In this document: one piece after another, positions 1-9,163 of the stretch
Position numbering within the stretch: position 1 is the stretch's first letter
Layout of the letters: the number at the start of each line of letters is the position of its first letter
Assembly (NCBI RefSeq): GCF_001956985.1
Contig: NZ_CP019082.1
Span: 558,001 to 622,000, forward strand
Source: Paludisphaera borealis
Lineage (GTDB): Bacteria > Planctomycetota > Planctomycetia > Isosphaerales > Isosphaeraceae
Length of the DNA: 64,000 nt
Direction: 5' to 3'
Made by a program: the position numbers and the translations under genes
Notes under the pieces: generated by a model
What the model was told of the DNA's origin: nothing
The model's database searches: none
Seen by the model: only the letters and a program-made list of their open reading frames with translations

Positions 1-1276
1 CCCCGCCGTGGGTGGCGTGGATGTAAGACCGGACGTTCTCGGCCGGGATCGCCACGTTGCGGCGGATCACGACGTCGTTGACGTAGGCCGTCCCCTCGGG
101 GTTGACCGCGACCACCCCCAGGCTGTGCGACATCACGTCGGTCACCCGTCGCGCCGTCGTCGCCGTGCCGGTCCCGCCTCCTCCGAGCGTGAATTTGGGC
201 GTGGCGTCGCCGATCGACTGGCCGGCTTCCATCGCGGCCTGGACCGCCGCGCCGAGCGCCACGACCTCGTCGACGTTGACCCCGGTGCGTGGGGCCTTGC
301 CGGCCGTCCTGGTCACGTACGACCGGACCATCGGCATCCGGGTCGAGCCGCCGACGAGCAAGACGCCGTCGAGCCTGTGCCACGAGAGACCGGCCTCGTC
401 GAGCGCCTCCTCGGTCAGCCTTCGGGTCCGATCCATCAGCGGGGAGGTCATGGCCTCGAACTCTTCGCGCGAGATCTCATAGGTCTTGCGCTGGGCGCCG
501 AGTTGAAGGGTGACGCGGGTCGAGGATCGTTCCGAGAGCGCCCACTTGGCCTGTTCGCTGCGGACGAGGACTTCGTTCAAGGCGACGGGGTCGTCGAGCG
601 GGTCGAAGCCGGTCTCGGCCGCGAACTGCTCGGCCAGGAAGGTGGCGATGCGGTCGTCCCAGTTCTTGCCTCCCAGGTCGTGGTCGCCGGCCGTGGCCAG
701 CACGGCGATGTCGTCGGCCGTGATCCGGGCGACGGTGACGTCGAACGTGCCGCCGCCGAGGTCGTAGATCAGGACCGTCTCGTCCTCGGCGCCAGGCTTG
801 TTCAGACCGTAGGCGAGGGTCGCCGCGGTGGGCTCGTTGATGATCCGCAGCACTTCGAGCCCGGCGGCGTTCCCGGCGGCGATGGTCGCCTTCCGCTGGG
901 CGTCGCCGAAGTACGCCGGCACGGTGATCACGGCCCGGTCGATCTCGTCGCCGATCGCCGCTTCCGCGTCGTCCTTGAGCTTCTTGAGCACGATCGCCGC
1001 GAGGTCGGCCGCCGAGTAAGTCTTGCCGTGGAACTCAAGCTGGTAGAGCGGGCTCCCCATGTGCGGCTTGAAGAAGCTGGCGATCTCGGCGTCCCCCAGC
1101 CGCGCCCATTCCTTGGCCTCCTGCCCGACCACCGGCGGATCGACGCCGAAGTAGATCACCGACGGCGTGATGTTCGCCCCCTCGCGATTGGCGATCACCT
1201 CCGGCCTGCCATACGCATTCCGACGCGCCACCACCGAGTTGGTCGTCCCCAGGTCGATCCCGACGAAGCTCGCCAT
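1..1276 (-). CDS. Hsp70/DnaK-family chaperone, C-terminus beyond the window
   Basis: ATP-dependent Hsp70-type chaperone. About 425 residues are visible; the gene runs off the left edge. The N-terminal phosphate-1 motif GIDLGTTNS (residues 6-14), the DLGGGTFDV phosphate-2 motif and the adenosine motif VGGSTRMP are all present, so the ATPase domain is complete, and the visible end lies in the start of the substrate-binding domain. The ATG at 1276 follows a GAGG-like site that sits in the end of the upstream Uma2 gene (stop at 1286), so it is the last gene of a four-gene minus-strand operon that begins with another Hsp70 at 4313. It is not a recent copy of that one. No J-domain or GrpE partner lies nearby. 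Confidence 0.9.
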   Translation of the reverse strand, partial: MASFVGIDLGTTNSVVARRNAYGRPEVIANREGANITPSVIYFGVDPPVVGQEAKEWARLGDAEIASFFKPHMGSPLYQLEFHGKTYSAADLAAIVLKKLKDDAEAAIGDEIDRAVITVPAYFGDAQRKATIAAGNAAGLEVLRIINEPTAATLAYGLNKPGAEDETVLIYDLGGGTFDVTVARITADDIAVLATAGDHDLGGKNWDDRIATFLAEQFAAETGFDPLDDPVALNEVLVRSEQAKWALSERSSTRVTLQLGAQRKTYEISREEFEAMTSPLMDRTRRLTEEALDEAGLSWHRLDGVLLVGGSTRMPMVRSYVTRTAGKAPRTGVNVDEVVALGAAVQAAMEAGQSIGDATPKFTLGGGGTGTATTARRVTDVMSHSLGVVAVNPEGTAYVNDVVIRRNVAIPAENVRSYIHATHGG

Positions 1277-1285
1277 GTCGCGTCC

Positions 1286-1960
1286 TCACTCGCCCTCGCG
1301 GTCGTTTTGAACACGCGGCAGAATCGTCTCGCGGAACCACTCTTGGAAGGCTACGGCCCAAGGGGTGTCGTCGCCGATCGAATATTGACGGAGGAATCGC
1401 CCGATTTCCTCCATGGGCACGAACGGGAAGATCCCGCTTCGCGGAACGACCTGGTAAGTCCCTGGATCTTGAAGCTGGAGCACGTCCTGGCGGTCGCCGT
1501 CGAATCGCCAGACTTCGGGGATCTTCAAGGCGGCGCAAATGCCAAGGCGATGCCGCGAGTCGCTGGTGACGTCGATCTCGATCGCCAGGTCGGGAGGCGG
1601 GTCGACGTCGAGATCGACCCGCGCCCAGTCGGCGACTTTGCCGGCGTTGGAAAAGTAATAGCACTGATCGGGCTCTAGACCGCGCTTCAATCGCTTGCGG
1701 TTGAGCGTCGTTGACCCCACACCTACAACGCTTGTTCTCGATTCCAAGGTCATGATATCGATCATCCGACCGATCAAGGTTTTGTAGCGTTCGTGAAGGG
1801 AGAGGGGCGTCATCAGTTCCAACGTCCCTTGATCGTAAGTCAGGCGGATCGGGCGATCTTCCAGGACTTTCAAGAAGGTCTGATAGTCCTCCCAGGAAAT
1901 GTCATGAAGCACGAATCTCTGGGCGGTTCCCTGAAGCTTCGCAGGTGCGGCCGTGGTCAT
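1286..1960 (-). CDS. Uma2-family (DUF820) PD-(D/E)XK nuclease-like protein, copy 2
   Basis: A 224-residue Uma2 protein, a restriction-endonuclease-fold family much expanded in planctomycetes and cyanobacteria whose biological target is unknown. The core is visible as PPDLAIEIDVTSDS, with the acidic pair and VEI-type strand, followed by KIPEVWRFDG. The ATG at 1960 overlaps the stop of the upstream Uma2 copy by four bases (ATGA) and follows GAGGAGG. Residues 1-57 are almost identical to the upstream copy, while the rest is clearly diverged, so the 5' part looks homogenised by gene conversion. It lies between two Hsp70 genes in one operon. Nuclease activity is inferred from family only. Confidence 0.85.
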   Translation of the reverse strand: MTTAAPAKLQGTAQRFVLHDISWEDYQTFLKVLEDRPIRLTYDQGTLELMTPLSLHERYKTLIGRMIDIMTLESRTSVVGVGSTTLNRKRLKRGLEPDQCYYFSNAGKVADWARVDLDVDPPPDLAIEIDVTSDSRHRLGICAALKIPEVWRFDGDRQDVLQLQDPGTYQVVPRSGIFPFVPMEEIGRFLRQYSIGDDTPWAVAFQEWFRETILPRVQNDREGE

Positions 1961-2634
1961 GTCGCATCCTCCTCGCGATCGTTCGGAACCCGTGGCAGAA
2001 TCGTCTCGCGGACCCAGCTTCGGAACGCCTTGGCCCAGGCCCTGTCCGTGCCGTCGCCGTAGTTTTGAACGAACCCGGCGAGTGCGTCCGTCGGCACGAG
2101 GGGGAAGGAGAGGCTCTTTTTGGAAGGGACGTATTTGTCGTTTCGAAGGATCAGCACCGAGAGCTTCTCGCCGTCGAATCGCCAGACTTCGGGAATCTTC
2201 AGCGCCGTGTAGATTCCCAGTCGAGGTCGCGAGTCGCTCGTCACGTCGATCTCCACGGCGAGGTCGGGAGGGGGGCCGACTTCCGCATCGTACTGCTTCC
2301 AGTCGCCCACCTTGCCGGCGCTGGCGATGTGGAAGCAGGCGTCGGGCTCGAGACCGCATTCGAGGAGTTTGCTCGGAAGCGTCATCGACCCGAAGCTGTA
2401 ATAGTCGATCTCCAATTCATCCGCGAGACTCTCGATCATCCGGGTGAATAAGGATTTATACCGCTCGTGAATCGGGAGTGGCGTCATCAGTTCCAGCGTC
2501 CCATGATCGTAAGTCAAGCGGATCGGGCGATCTTCCAAGACTTTCAAGAAGGTCTGATAGTCCTCCCAGGAAATGTCGTGAAGCACGAACCTCTGGGCGG
2601 TTCCCTGAAGCTTCGCAGGTGCGGCCGTGGCCAT
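1957..2634 (-). CDS. Uma2-family (DUF820) PD-(D/E)XK nuclease-like protein, copy 1
   Basis: A 225-residue Uma2 protein, paralogous to the next gene. The nuclease-fold core reads PPDLAVEIDVTSDS then KIPEVWRFDGEK. The start is placed at 2634 because AAGGAGGA lies six bases before that ATG; an in-frame ATG at 2652 would overlap the upstream Hsp70 stop but would put the Shine-Dalgarno inside the gene. It is coupled to copy 2 by an ATGA overlap. The C-terminal ends of both copies again agree (RETILPRV-NDRE) although the middle has diverged, giving a mosaic pattern. Function unknown beyond the fold; the operon suggests some link with protein folding or DNA handling by Hsp70. Confidence 0.85.
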   Translation of the reverse strand: MATAAPAKLQGTAQRFVLHDISWEDYQTFLKVLEDRPIRLTYDHGTLELMTPLPIHERYKSLFTRMIESLADELEIDYYSFGSMTLPSKLLECGLEPDACFHIASAGKVGDWKQYDAEVGPPPDLAVEIDVTSDSRPRLGIYTALKIPEVWRFDGEKLSVLILRNDKYVPSKKSLSFPLVPTDALAGFVQNYGDGTDRAWAKAFRSWVRETILPRVPNDREEDAT

Positions 2635-2648
2635 CTTGCGTCCTCCTT

Positions 2649-4313
2649 TCACGACACGGTCAAGAGCCGGAGCGCCGTCGAGCGTTCGTCGACTTCGGCG
2701 GAGTCCATGACGGCTTCGGTCTGGAATTCGACGTCGATCGAGCCGCCGGCGGTCAGGTCGACGGCGGTGACGTTGAGGCGGCCGTCGCGGTTGATGGCGA
2801 ACTTGACGCGGATCGGGCTGCGGGCCGGCAGCTTCTCGGGGAGGTTGAGCGTGGCGACGCCGACTTCCTGGCAGTCGGTCGGCTCGGCGCTGTCGCGCTC
2901 GCCGGCCATCACGCGGATGTCGACGGCCGCCTGGTCGTTGGAGTCGGTGCCGAAATCGGTCGCGCGTTCGAACGGCACTTCGGTGTTGCGCGGCAGCATG
3001 TAGACGACGACCTCGCGGCTGGCCTCGTCGCGGGCGACGACGCCGAGGCTCTTGGACAGGACGTTGACGATCCGCGTGCCGACCAGCTCGCGCACCGGCC
3101 CGGTGAGGGTGAAGCCGAGCTGCCGCTCCAGGCTGTCGAGGGCCAACGCGACCTCTTCCTCGGGGACCGCGCTCAGGTCGAAGGGGCGGTCGTCGTCGTC
3201 CGATTCGCCGTCGCGGCCGGCGAGCATCTCCTGCACGCCTTCCTGAAGCGATTCCTTGAGGCCGAAGAGCGCCGCGCCTTTGGCCACGGCCTCGTCGGGG
3301 TCGAAGGTCTCGGGTTCGAGGTTGAACTCGGCCACGAGGCGGCTGTGGACTTGCGGCATGCGGGTCGAGCCGCCGACCAGGATGATCTTGTCGAACCGGT
3401 CGTGCCCCTTGGCCCGGGCGTCGGTCAGCATCTCATGCGTCAATTCGAGCGTGCGGTCGATCAGGTGCTTGGTGACTTCCTCGAACTTGGCCCGGTCGAG
3501 TTCGACGCGGGCCTGCTTGCCGGCGTGGGTCACGCGGAACGGCGCCTTCTCACGCTGGGTGAGCGTCTTCTTGCCGCGCTCGGCCTGGAGGAACAGGTCG
3601 TTTAGCACCTCGGGGTCGTCGAGCGGGTCGGACGTTTCGCCGGTCTGCTCGCGGAATTGCTCGGCGAGGTACATCACGATCGCCTCGTCCCAGAGCGTCC
3701 CCCCCAGGCGATGGTCGCCGCCGGTGCAGATGACGCGGATCAGGCGGTCCTTGATGTCGATCATGGTGACGTCGAACGTGCCGCCGCCGAGGTCGTAGAC
3801 CAGAACCGTCTGATCTTCGCCCTGTTCGAGCCCGTAGGCGACGGCGGCGGCGGTCGGCTCGTTGAGGATCGCCCGGACGTTGAGACCGGCGAGCCGGCCG
3901 GCGTTGGCCGTCGCCTCGCGCTCGGGCGTGCCGAAGTACGCCGGGCAGGTGACGACGACGTCGGTGATCGTCTCGCCCAGCGCCAGCTCGGCGTCGCCCA
4001 CGATCTTGCGGAGGATGAACGACGAGATGTCTTCCGGACTGTACGATTGGCCGTCGTGATCGAAGACGAAATTCGGATCGCCCATGTGCTGCTTGATCCG
4101 CGAGACCACGCGGTGGGGCTCGATCTTCGACGACTCCTTCGCCGTGTTGCCGACGATGACGGACTCGCCGTCGAACAGGACCACCGACGGCGTGATCCGC
4201 TCGCTCTCCTGGTTCGGTACGACGACCGATTTGCCGTGCTCGTCCACGTACGCGATCGCCGAGTACGTCGTGCCCAGGTCGATCCCGTAGACGCGTTTCA
4301 GACCTTCAGACAT
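2649..4313 (-). CDS. Hsp70/DnaK-family chaperone, short form with acidic linker insert
   Basis: A 554-residue Hsp70 protein. The ATPase domain spans about residues 9-385: IDLGTTYS (11-18), [12 protein letters not shown] and [12 protein letters not shown]. It is shorter than housekeeping DnaK (about 640): after the ATPase domain comes an insert of some 60 residues with an acidic run (ESDDDD), then a beta-type substrate-binding domain with RVKFAINRDGRLNVTA, and the protein ends without the helical lid or an EEVD-like tail. The ATG at 4313 has GGGAG seven bases upstream. It heads the operon with two Uma2 genes and a second Hsp70. It is more likely a specialised Hsp70 than the cell's main DnaK. 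Confidence 0.9.
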   Translation of the reverse strand: MSEGLKRVYGIDLGTTYSAIAYVDEHGKSVVVPNQESERITPSVVLFDGESVIVGNTAKESSKIEPHRVVSRIKQHMGDPNFVFDHDGQSYSPEDISSFILRKIVGDAELALGETITDVVVTCPAYFGTPEREATANAGRLAGLNVRAILNEPTAAAVAYGLEQGEDQTVLVYDLGGGTFDVTMIDIKDRLIRVICTGGDHRLGGTLWDEAIVMYLAEQFREQTGETSDPLDDPEVLNDLFLQAERGKKTLTQREKAPFRVTHAGKQARVELDRAKFEEVTKHLIDRTLELTHEMLTDARAKGHDRFDKIILVGGSTRMPQVHSRLVAEFNLEPETFDPDEAVAKGAALFGLKESLQEGVQEMLAGRDGESDDDDRPFDLSAVPEEEVALALDSLERQLGFTLTGPVRELVGTRIVNVLSKSLGVVARDEASREVVVYMLPRNTEVPFERATDFGTDSNDQAAVDIRVMAGERDSAEPTDCQEVGVATLNLPEKLPARSPIRVKFAINRDGRLNVTAVDLTAGGSIDVEFQTEAVMDSAEVDERSTALRLLTVS

Positions 4314-4677
4314 GTCAACAGCTCCCGATGCTCGCGATCCGCGCGGGGCGACGACCGTCGATCCGGACCCCGATCCGGCCCGATTTCCGTTCCGCATGAT
4401 GAGGGCTCGTCGGGATCTTCGTCCGATCGACGCTTTTATTTATTATGGAAGCGATTCCGCCCGGTGGGAAGCCGCTCAACCACCCTCCGCCGGATCGTCC
4501 TCCGCGCGAGGGAAAATCAAAGCGGCGGGGTGCGTGTTCCAAGCTTGTGGCCGAACGGCTTGTACCCTAGGATGGTAGGAAATCCAACGCCGGCCACGTG
4601 CATCCATCGACGGATTAAGACCGAACTTCACGCGGCGCGGGGCGAACGAAAAAATACGGGTCTTGGGAGGAACGATC
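4314..4677. other. Divergent intergenic region between the Hsp70 operon and cysK
   Basis: No gene is seen in these 364 bases. An AT-rich stretch at about 4433-4449 stands out from the GC-rich surroundings and, read on the minus strand, contains a TAATAAATA run that could serve as the -10 region of the Hsp70 operon, about 120 bases before its start. No CIRCE element (TTAGCACTC/GAGTGCTAA) is present. The Shine-Dalgarno of cysK (GGAGG) ends the region. Confidence 0.4.
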
Positions 4678-5652
4678 ATGAAAGATGGGTCGGATGTGGC
4701 GTCGCGCGGTCGGATCTACGACGACATCACGCAGACGATCGGCGGCACGCCCCTGATCCGTCTCCGAAAAGTCACCGACGGCAGCAAGGCCGAGGTGGTG
4801 GCGAAGATGGAGAATTTCAATCCGCTCTGGTCGGTGAAGGACCGGATCGGAGTGGCGATGATCGACGCGGCCGAGGCTGAAGGCAAGGTCACGAAAGACA
4901 CCGTCGTGATCGAGGCGACCAGCGGCAACACGGGCATCGCGCTGGCCTTCACCTGCGCCGCTCGAGGGTACCGGCTCGTCGTCACCATGCCGGAAAGCAT
5001 GAGCCTCGAGCGCCGCCGGTTGATCAAGGCGTTCGGCGCCGAGATCATCCTGACCCCCGCCGCCGAGGGCATGCCGGGCGCGGTCCGCAAGGCCGAGGAG
5101 CTGCTCAAGAGCACGCCTAACTCGTTCATGCCCCAGCAGTTCAAGAACCCCGCCAACCCCGCGATCCACCGCCGCACCACGGCCGAGGAAATCTGGCGCG
5201 ACACCGACGGCAAGGTCGACGTCTTCGTCGCCGGCGTGGGGACGGGCGGAACGATCACCGGCGTCGGCGAGGTGCTCAAGAGCCGCAAGCCATCGGTCCA
5301 GATCATCGCCGTCGAGCCGACCAACTCGCCGGTCATCGAACAGAAGCGGCGGCACGAGCCGCTCCGTCCGGGGCAGCACAAGATCCAGGGCCTTGGCGCG
5401 GGGTTCATCCCCGACGCCCTCAACATGGACGTCATTGACGACGTGGTCGCCGTCCGCGACGACGACGCGTTCGAGATGACGCGCCGCCTCGCCCGCGAAG
5501 AAGGCATGCTCTGCGGGATCTCCAGCGGCGCCGCCGCGTTCGGAGCGATCGCCGTGGCGCGGCGTCCCGAGAACGCCGGCAAGCTCGTCGTGGTCCTCCT
5601 GCCCGACCTCGGCGAACGCTACCTCTCGACCCCTCTCTTCCCCGAGGCCTGA
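4678..5652 (+). CDS. cysK: Cysteine synthase (O-acetylserine sulfhydrylase)
   Basis: A 324-residue PLP enzyme that makes cysteine from O-acetylserine (or O-phosphoserine) and sulfide. The PLP lysine is in [10 protein letters not shown], the substrate/cofactor loop is [11 protein letters not shown], the phosphate-binding loop [11 protein letters not shown], and SGISSG-type C-terminal residues appear as CGISSGAA. Length matches CysK/CysM. The ATG at 4678 follows GGAGG by seven bases; an in-frame codon 15 bases upstream would lie on top of that site. The TTG of the next gene, a JAMM peptidase, begins six bases after the stop, so the two are surely co-transcribed, recalling the mycobacterial cysM-cysO-mec cluster. 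CysK versus CysM cannot be settled by eye. Confidence 0.93.
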   Translation: MKDGSDVASRGRIYDDITQTIGGTPLIRLRKVTDGSKAEVVAKMENFNPLWSVKDRIGVAMIDAAEAEGKVTKDTVVIEATSGNTGIALAFTCAARGYRLVVTMPESMSLERRRLIKAFGAEIILTPAAEGMPGAVRKAEELLKSTPNSFMPQQFKNPANPAIHRRTTAEEIWRDTDGKVDVFVAGVGTGGTITGVGEVLKSRKPSVQIIAVEPTNSPVIEQKRRHEPLRPGQHKIQGLGAGFIPDALNMDVIDDVVAVRDDDAFEMTRRLAREEGMLCGISSGAAAFGAIAVARRPENAGKLVVVLLPDLGERYLSTPLFPEA

Positions 5653-5657
5653 GCCCG

Positions 5658-6134
5658 TTGGGAACGCCCTCGTATCGCCCTGAAGGCTTCGCGGCGCCGC
5701 TGGAGATCCCCGCCGACGTCGTCGAAGCCATGGTCGCGCACTGCCAGCGCGAGGCCCCCCTCGAATGCTGCGGCCTGCTGGGGGGCGAGCCCCCGCGCGT
5801 CTCGTCGTTCCACCCGCTCCGCAACGCCGCCGCCAGCCCGACCCGCTACGACGCCGACCCCCGCGACCTGATCGCCGCGGTCGTCGACCTCCGCCGGCGC
5901 GGGGCCGAGATCCTGGCCATCTATCACTCCCACCCGCGGTGGGCGGCCGTCCCGAGCGCCACCGATCTTCGCGAGAACCACTACGGGGCCGTCCCCCGGA
6001 TCATCGTCTCGCTGCTCACCGAGCCGCCGGACGTCCGGGTCTGGCGGCTCGAACCCGAATCGTACGAGGAACTCGCCTGGTCCGTCGTTCAGCCGGCGGG
6101 GACGGCGTTGCACGATCCGCATCGGGCCGAATAG
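5658..6134 (+). CDS. JAMM/Mov34-type (Mec-like) zinc metallopeptidase
   Basis: A 158-residue protein of the JAB/MPN fold. The JAMM zinc motif is complete: the glutamate in APLECCGLLGG (about residue 35), then HSHPRWAAVPSATD, which fits HxHx7Sx2D. Bacterial members remove a C-terminal cysteine or peptide from ubiquitin-like sulfur-carrier proteins; in mycobacteria Mec releases cysteine from CysO made by CysM. The tight linkage to cysK supports that role here, but no CysO/ThiS-like carrier gene is in the window. The start is a TTG six bases after the cysK stop; the next ATG (about 5730) would remove part of the fold. Confidence 0.85.
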   Translation: MGTPSYRPEGFAAPLEIPADVVEAMVAHCQREAPLECCGLLGGEPPRVSSFHPLRNAAASPTRYDADPRDLIAAVVDLRRRGAEILAIYHSHPRWAAVPSATDLRENHYGAVPRIIVSLLTEPPDVRVWRLEPESYEELAWSVVQPAGTALHDPHRAE

Positions 6135-6260
6135 ACTACGACACGGAAAAAAGCGACGACGGCGGGCCGGAACGGCGGGCGATGTGGTCCGACATCGGCC
6201 CTCGGCCTCGGTTTCAACTTCAATTTCAACGCATCCCGCTACGAGTACGAGTTTCCTTTC

Positions 6261-6716
6261 ATGCAGAAAACTTTGATCATCCTTAAGCCCGATTGCGTTC
6301 AACGACGGCTGGCCGGCGAGATCATCGCCCGGTTCGAGGCCAAGGGCCTGCGGATCGCCGCGCTCAAGCTGATCCAGGTCGATCGGGCGCTGGGCGAGAA
6401 GCACTACGCCGAGCACGCGGGCAAGCCGTTCTTCGAGGGGCTGATCGACTTCATCACGGGCGGGCCGGTCGTGGTCGGCGTGCTCGAAGGCAACGAAGCG
6501 ATCAGCGTCGTGCGGTCGATGCTCGGAGCGACCAACGGCGTCGCCGCCGCGCCCGGGACGATCCGCGGCGATTTCTCGATCAGCAAGCAGAACAACCTCG
6601 TCCACGGCAGCGACAGCCCCGAGTCGGCCACGCGCGAGATCGCCCTCTGGTTCAAGCCCGGCGAGGTCGTCGACTACACCGTGGCCGGTGCCCAGTGGGT
6701 CTTCGACGGCGCCTGA
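6261..6716 (+). CDS. ndk: Nucleoside diphosphate kinase
   Basis: A 151-residue NDK, which transfers the gamma phosphate of ATP to nucleoside diphosphates through a phosphohistidine. The catalytic histidine is in NLVHGSDSPESA (His115), the N-terminal strand KTLIILKPD and the TIRGDF loop are intact, and the length is that of the family. The ATG at 6261 lies after a 126-base gap from the previous gene, in a stretch with a run of TTCAA-type triplets. It is followed 37 bases later by a small membrane protein. Confidence 0.96.
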   Translation: MQKTLIILKPDCVQRRLAGEIIARFEAKGLRIAALKLIQVDRALGEKHYAEHAGKPFFEGLIDFITGGPVVVGVLEGNEAISVVRSMLGATNGVAAAPGTIRGDFSISKQNNLVHGSDSPESATREIALWFKPGEVVDYTVAGAQWVFDGA

Positions 6717-6753
6717 GCGCGCTCCGCATCTCTTCTCCGACGATCGTGATCCC

Positions 6754-7047
6754 ATGGCTCGAACGTATCGCAGGAACGAGATCCTCACGAACCCGTTCTA
6801 TCTGGCCCTGGTGGCCGTGAGCACGATCTTCGTGGTCACGGCCCTGGCCTACCTGGTGAGCGGCTTCGCCCTGGATCCGGCGAACGTCCCGGCGAGCGAA
6901 CGCTCACGCCGGGTCGCGCTGTGGTTCGACCGTAACGGGCCGCTCGTGATGACCATCGAATTCCTCGTCATGTTCGCCACCGGCGTCGTGATGATGGCCA
7001 CCGACCGCTGGTACACGGAACGACGCAAGCGCGGCGGGCGCGGCTAG
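6754..7047 (+). CDS. Small two-helix membrane protein
   Basis: A 97-residue protein not recognised as any named family. Two hydrophobic segments are plain: about residues 13-36 (YLALVAVSTIFVVTALAYLV) and 66-86 (VMTIEFLVMFATGVVMMATD), separated by a charged loop, and the tail is rich in Arg/Lys (ERRKRGGRG), so it is probably an inner-membrane hairpin with the basic tail in the cytoplasm. It sits between ndk and ligA in the same direction. The ATG at 6754 was chosen because the upstream part of the frame overlaps the end of ndk. Confidence 0.7.
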   Translation: MARTYRRNEILTNPFYLALVAVSTIFVVTALAYLVSGFALDPANVPASERSRRVALWFDRNGPLVMTIEFLVMFATGVVMMATDRWYTERRKRGGRG

Positions 7048-7134
7048 CGCGCGGCCGCGTCAAGTCGGAGGCCGACCGCGCGACCCGACCGAAAACCGCG
7101 ATTGAGAGCTGATCCACGGAAGGGAGGCCCGCCG

Positions 7135-9156
7135 ATGGCTTCAAAGGATCTGAGCAAAGAGATCGAGAACCTCCGCGCCGAGATCGAGCGGCACAACCGG
7201 CTTTACTATCTCGAAGCCGCCCCCGAGATCAGCGACCGCGAGTTCGACCGACTGATGGCTCGGCTGACCGAGATCGAGGCCGAACACCCCGAGCTGGTCA
7301 CGCCCGACAGCCCCACCCAGCGCGTCGGCGGCTCGCCGCTCGCCCAGTTCGAGACCGTGGCGCACACCGTGCCCATGCTCTCGATCGACAACACCTACAG
7401 CTACGACGAGATCCGCGAGTGGGACGCCCGCGTTCGTCGCGGGTTGAACGCCGACGAGGTCGTGAAGTACGTCGTCGAGTTGAAGGTCGACGGCGTCGCG
7501 GTCTCGGTCCGCTACGAGCACGGCAAGTTCGTCCAGGGCGCGACCCGGGGCGACGGTGAGCGCGGCGACGACGTCACCGCCAACCTCCGTACTGTCCGCG
7601 AGATCCCCCTGGCCTTGAAAGGCGACGCGCCCGACCTGCTCGAAGTCCGCGGCGAGGTCTTCATGACCAATGCCGAGCTGGCCCGCATCAACGCGCTGCG
7701 CAAGGAGGCCGGGGAGAAGCCGTTCGAGAACCCGAGGAACTCCACGGCCGGCTCGCTCAAGCTGCTCGACCCGAAGATCTGCGGCCAGCGCCGGCTCCGG
7801 TTCGTGTCGCACGGCCTCGGCGAGTATCAAGGCATCGACGACCCCTCGTATTTCGATCTCGTCAAGAAGGTCAAGGCGCTGGGAATCCCCGTCAGCTCCC
7901 ACATGAAGCGGTACGACGCGATCGACCAGGTCATCGAGCACGCCCAGGAATGGGAGACGAAGCGGAACACGCTCGACTTCCAGACCGACGGCCTGGTGAT
8001 CAAGGTCGACGACCTCAACCAGCGGCGGCGGCTGGGGGCGCGGACCAAGAGCCCGAGGTGGTCGATCGCCTTCAAGTACGAGGCCGAGCAGGCGATCACG
8101 AAGATTGTGGCGATCACCGTGCAGGTCGGCAAGACCGGCAAGCTGACGCCCGTCGCCGAGCTGGTCCCGGTCCGGCTCGCCGGCACGACGGTCAAGCGGG
8201 CGACGCTCCACAACGCCGACGAGATCGCCCGCAAGGACGTCCGGGTCGGCGACGCCGTGGTCGTCCAGAAGGCCGGCGAGATCATCCCCCAGGTCGTCCG
8301 CGTCGAGAAGGACGCCCGCACCGGCGACGAGGTCCCGTACTACTTCCCCGAGCACTGCCCGAACTGCGGCGCGCCGGTCGTCCGCGACCCCGGCGAGGTC
8401 GACTACCGTTGCTCGAACCCCCCTTCCGCTTGCACCGAGCAGCTCAAGGGGAGGCTTCGCCAGTACGCGCACCGCGACTCGCTCGACATCGACGGCCTGG
8501 GCGAAAAGCTCGTCGAGCAGCTCGTGTCGTCGGGGCTCGTTCGCTCTTTCGTCGACCTGTACCGGCTCGACGCGCCGACGCTGGCGGACCTCGAACGCAT
8601 GGGCGAGAAGTCGGCCGAGAACCTGATCGCGGGGATCGAGCGGAGCAAGAGCCGGACGCTCGACCGCTTCCTCACCGGGCTGGCGATCCGCCACGTCGGC
8701 GTGCGGACGGCCGAACTGCTGGCGGCCCGCTTCCCGACGCTCGCCGACGTCCGCAACGCGACGCTCGCCGACCTGGAGGCGATCCCCGGGCTCGGCCAGG
8801 TCGTCGCGGCCAGCGTCCACGAGTTCTTCCAGGACCCTGACCATCATCAGCTTCTCGACCAGCTTGGCGCTGTGGGCGTCGACCCCCAGCCGTACCAGCC
8901 GCCGACCGCGAACTCCGCCGATTTGCCGTTCGCCGGCAAGACGTTCGTGCTGACCGGAACCCTCCCCAAACGCACCCGGCCGGAAGCCGAGGTCTTGATC
9001 AAGAGCCTCGGCGGCAAGGTCACCGGCTCGGTCTCCAAGTCGACGACCTACGTCCTCGCCGGCGCCGACGCGGGGAAGAAGCTCGACAACGCCCGGAAGC
9101 TCGGCGTCACGATCCTCGACGAACCCGAATTCGAGCGCCTCGCCGGCGCGTCGTGA
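7135..9156 (+). CDS. ligA: NAD-dependent DNA ligase
   Basis: A 673-residue LigA, which seals nicks in replication and repair using NAD+. Domain Ia (NRLYYLEAAPEISDREFD, contacting NMN) is followed by the adenylation domain with the nucleotidyl lysine in ELKVDG (Lys117), the OB fold, a four-cysteine zinc finger (CPNCGAP and CSNPPSAC), helix-hairpin-helix repeats, and a C-terminal BRCT domain (FAGKTFVLTGTLP onward). Length is standard. AGGGAGG lies seven bases before the ATG at 7135, which excludes the in-frame codon at 7102. It ends eight bases before the convergent uracil-DNA glycosylase gene. Confidence 0.97.
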   Translation: MASKDLSKEIENLRAEIERHNRLYYLEAAPEISDREFDRLMARLTEIEAEHPELVTPDSPTQRVGGSPLAQFETVAHTVPMLSIDNTYSYDEIREWDARVRRGLNADEVVKYVVELKVDGVAVSVRYEHGKFVQGATRGDGERGDDVTANLRTVREIPLALKGDAPDLLEVRGEVFMTNAELARINALRKEAGEKPFENPRNSTAGSLKLLDPKICGQRRLRFVSHGLGEYQGIDDPSYFDLVKKVKALGIPVSSHMKRYDAIDQVIEHAQEWETKRNTLDFQTDGLVIKVDDLNQRRRLGARTKSPRWSIAFKYEAEQAITKIVAITVQVGKTGKLTPVAELVPVRLAGTTVKRATLHNADEIARKDVRVGDAVVVQKAGEIIPQVVRVEKDARTGDEVPYYFPEHCPNCGAPVVRDPGEVDYRCSNPPSACTEQLKGRLRQYAHRDSLDIDGLGEKLVEQLVSSGLVRSFVDLYRLDAPTLADLERMGEKSAENLIAGIERSKSRTLDRFLTGLAIRHVGVRTAELLAARFPTLADVRNATLADLEAIPGLGQVVAASVHEFFQDPDHHQLLDQLGAVGVDPQPYQPPTANSADLPFAGKTFVLTGTLPKRTRPEAEVLIKSLGGKVTGSVSKSTTYVLAGADAGKKLDNARKLGVTILDEPEFERLAGAS

Positions 9157-9163
9157 CCGCCGC

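Noticed and set aside
8-1678. A 556-residue plus-strand frame across the first Hsp70
   Set aside because: Shadow of the Hsp70 and Uma2 genes; no ribosome site or recognisable motif, and the minus-strand protein has complete ATPase motifs.
4314-4677. CIRCE or heat-shock operator upstream of the Hsp70 operon
   Set aside because: No TTAGCACTC/GAGTGCTAA pair or similar dyad is present.
4550-4677. Cysteine leader peptide or T-box before cysK
   Set aside because: No run of Cys codons, T-box sequence or terminator hairpin was found before cysK; the polycysteine leader in this window is far away at 47.8 kb.
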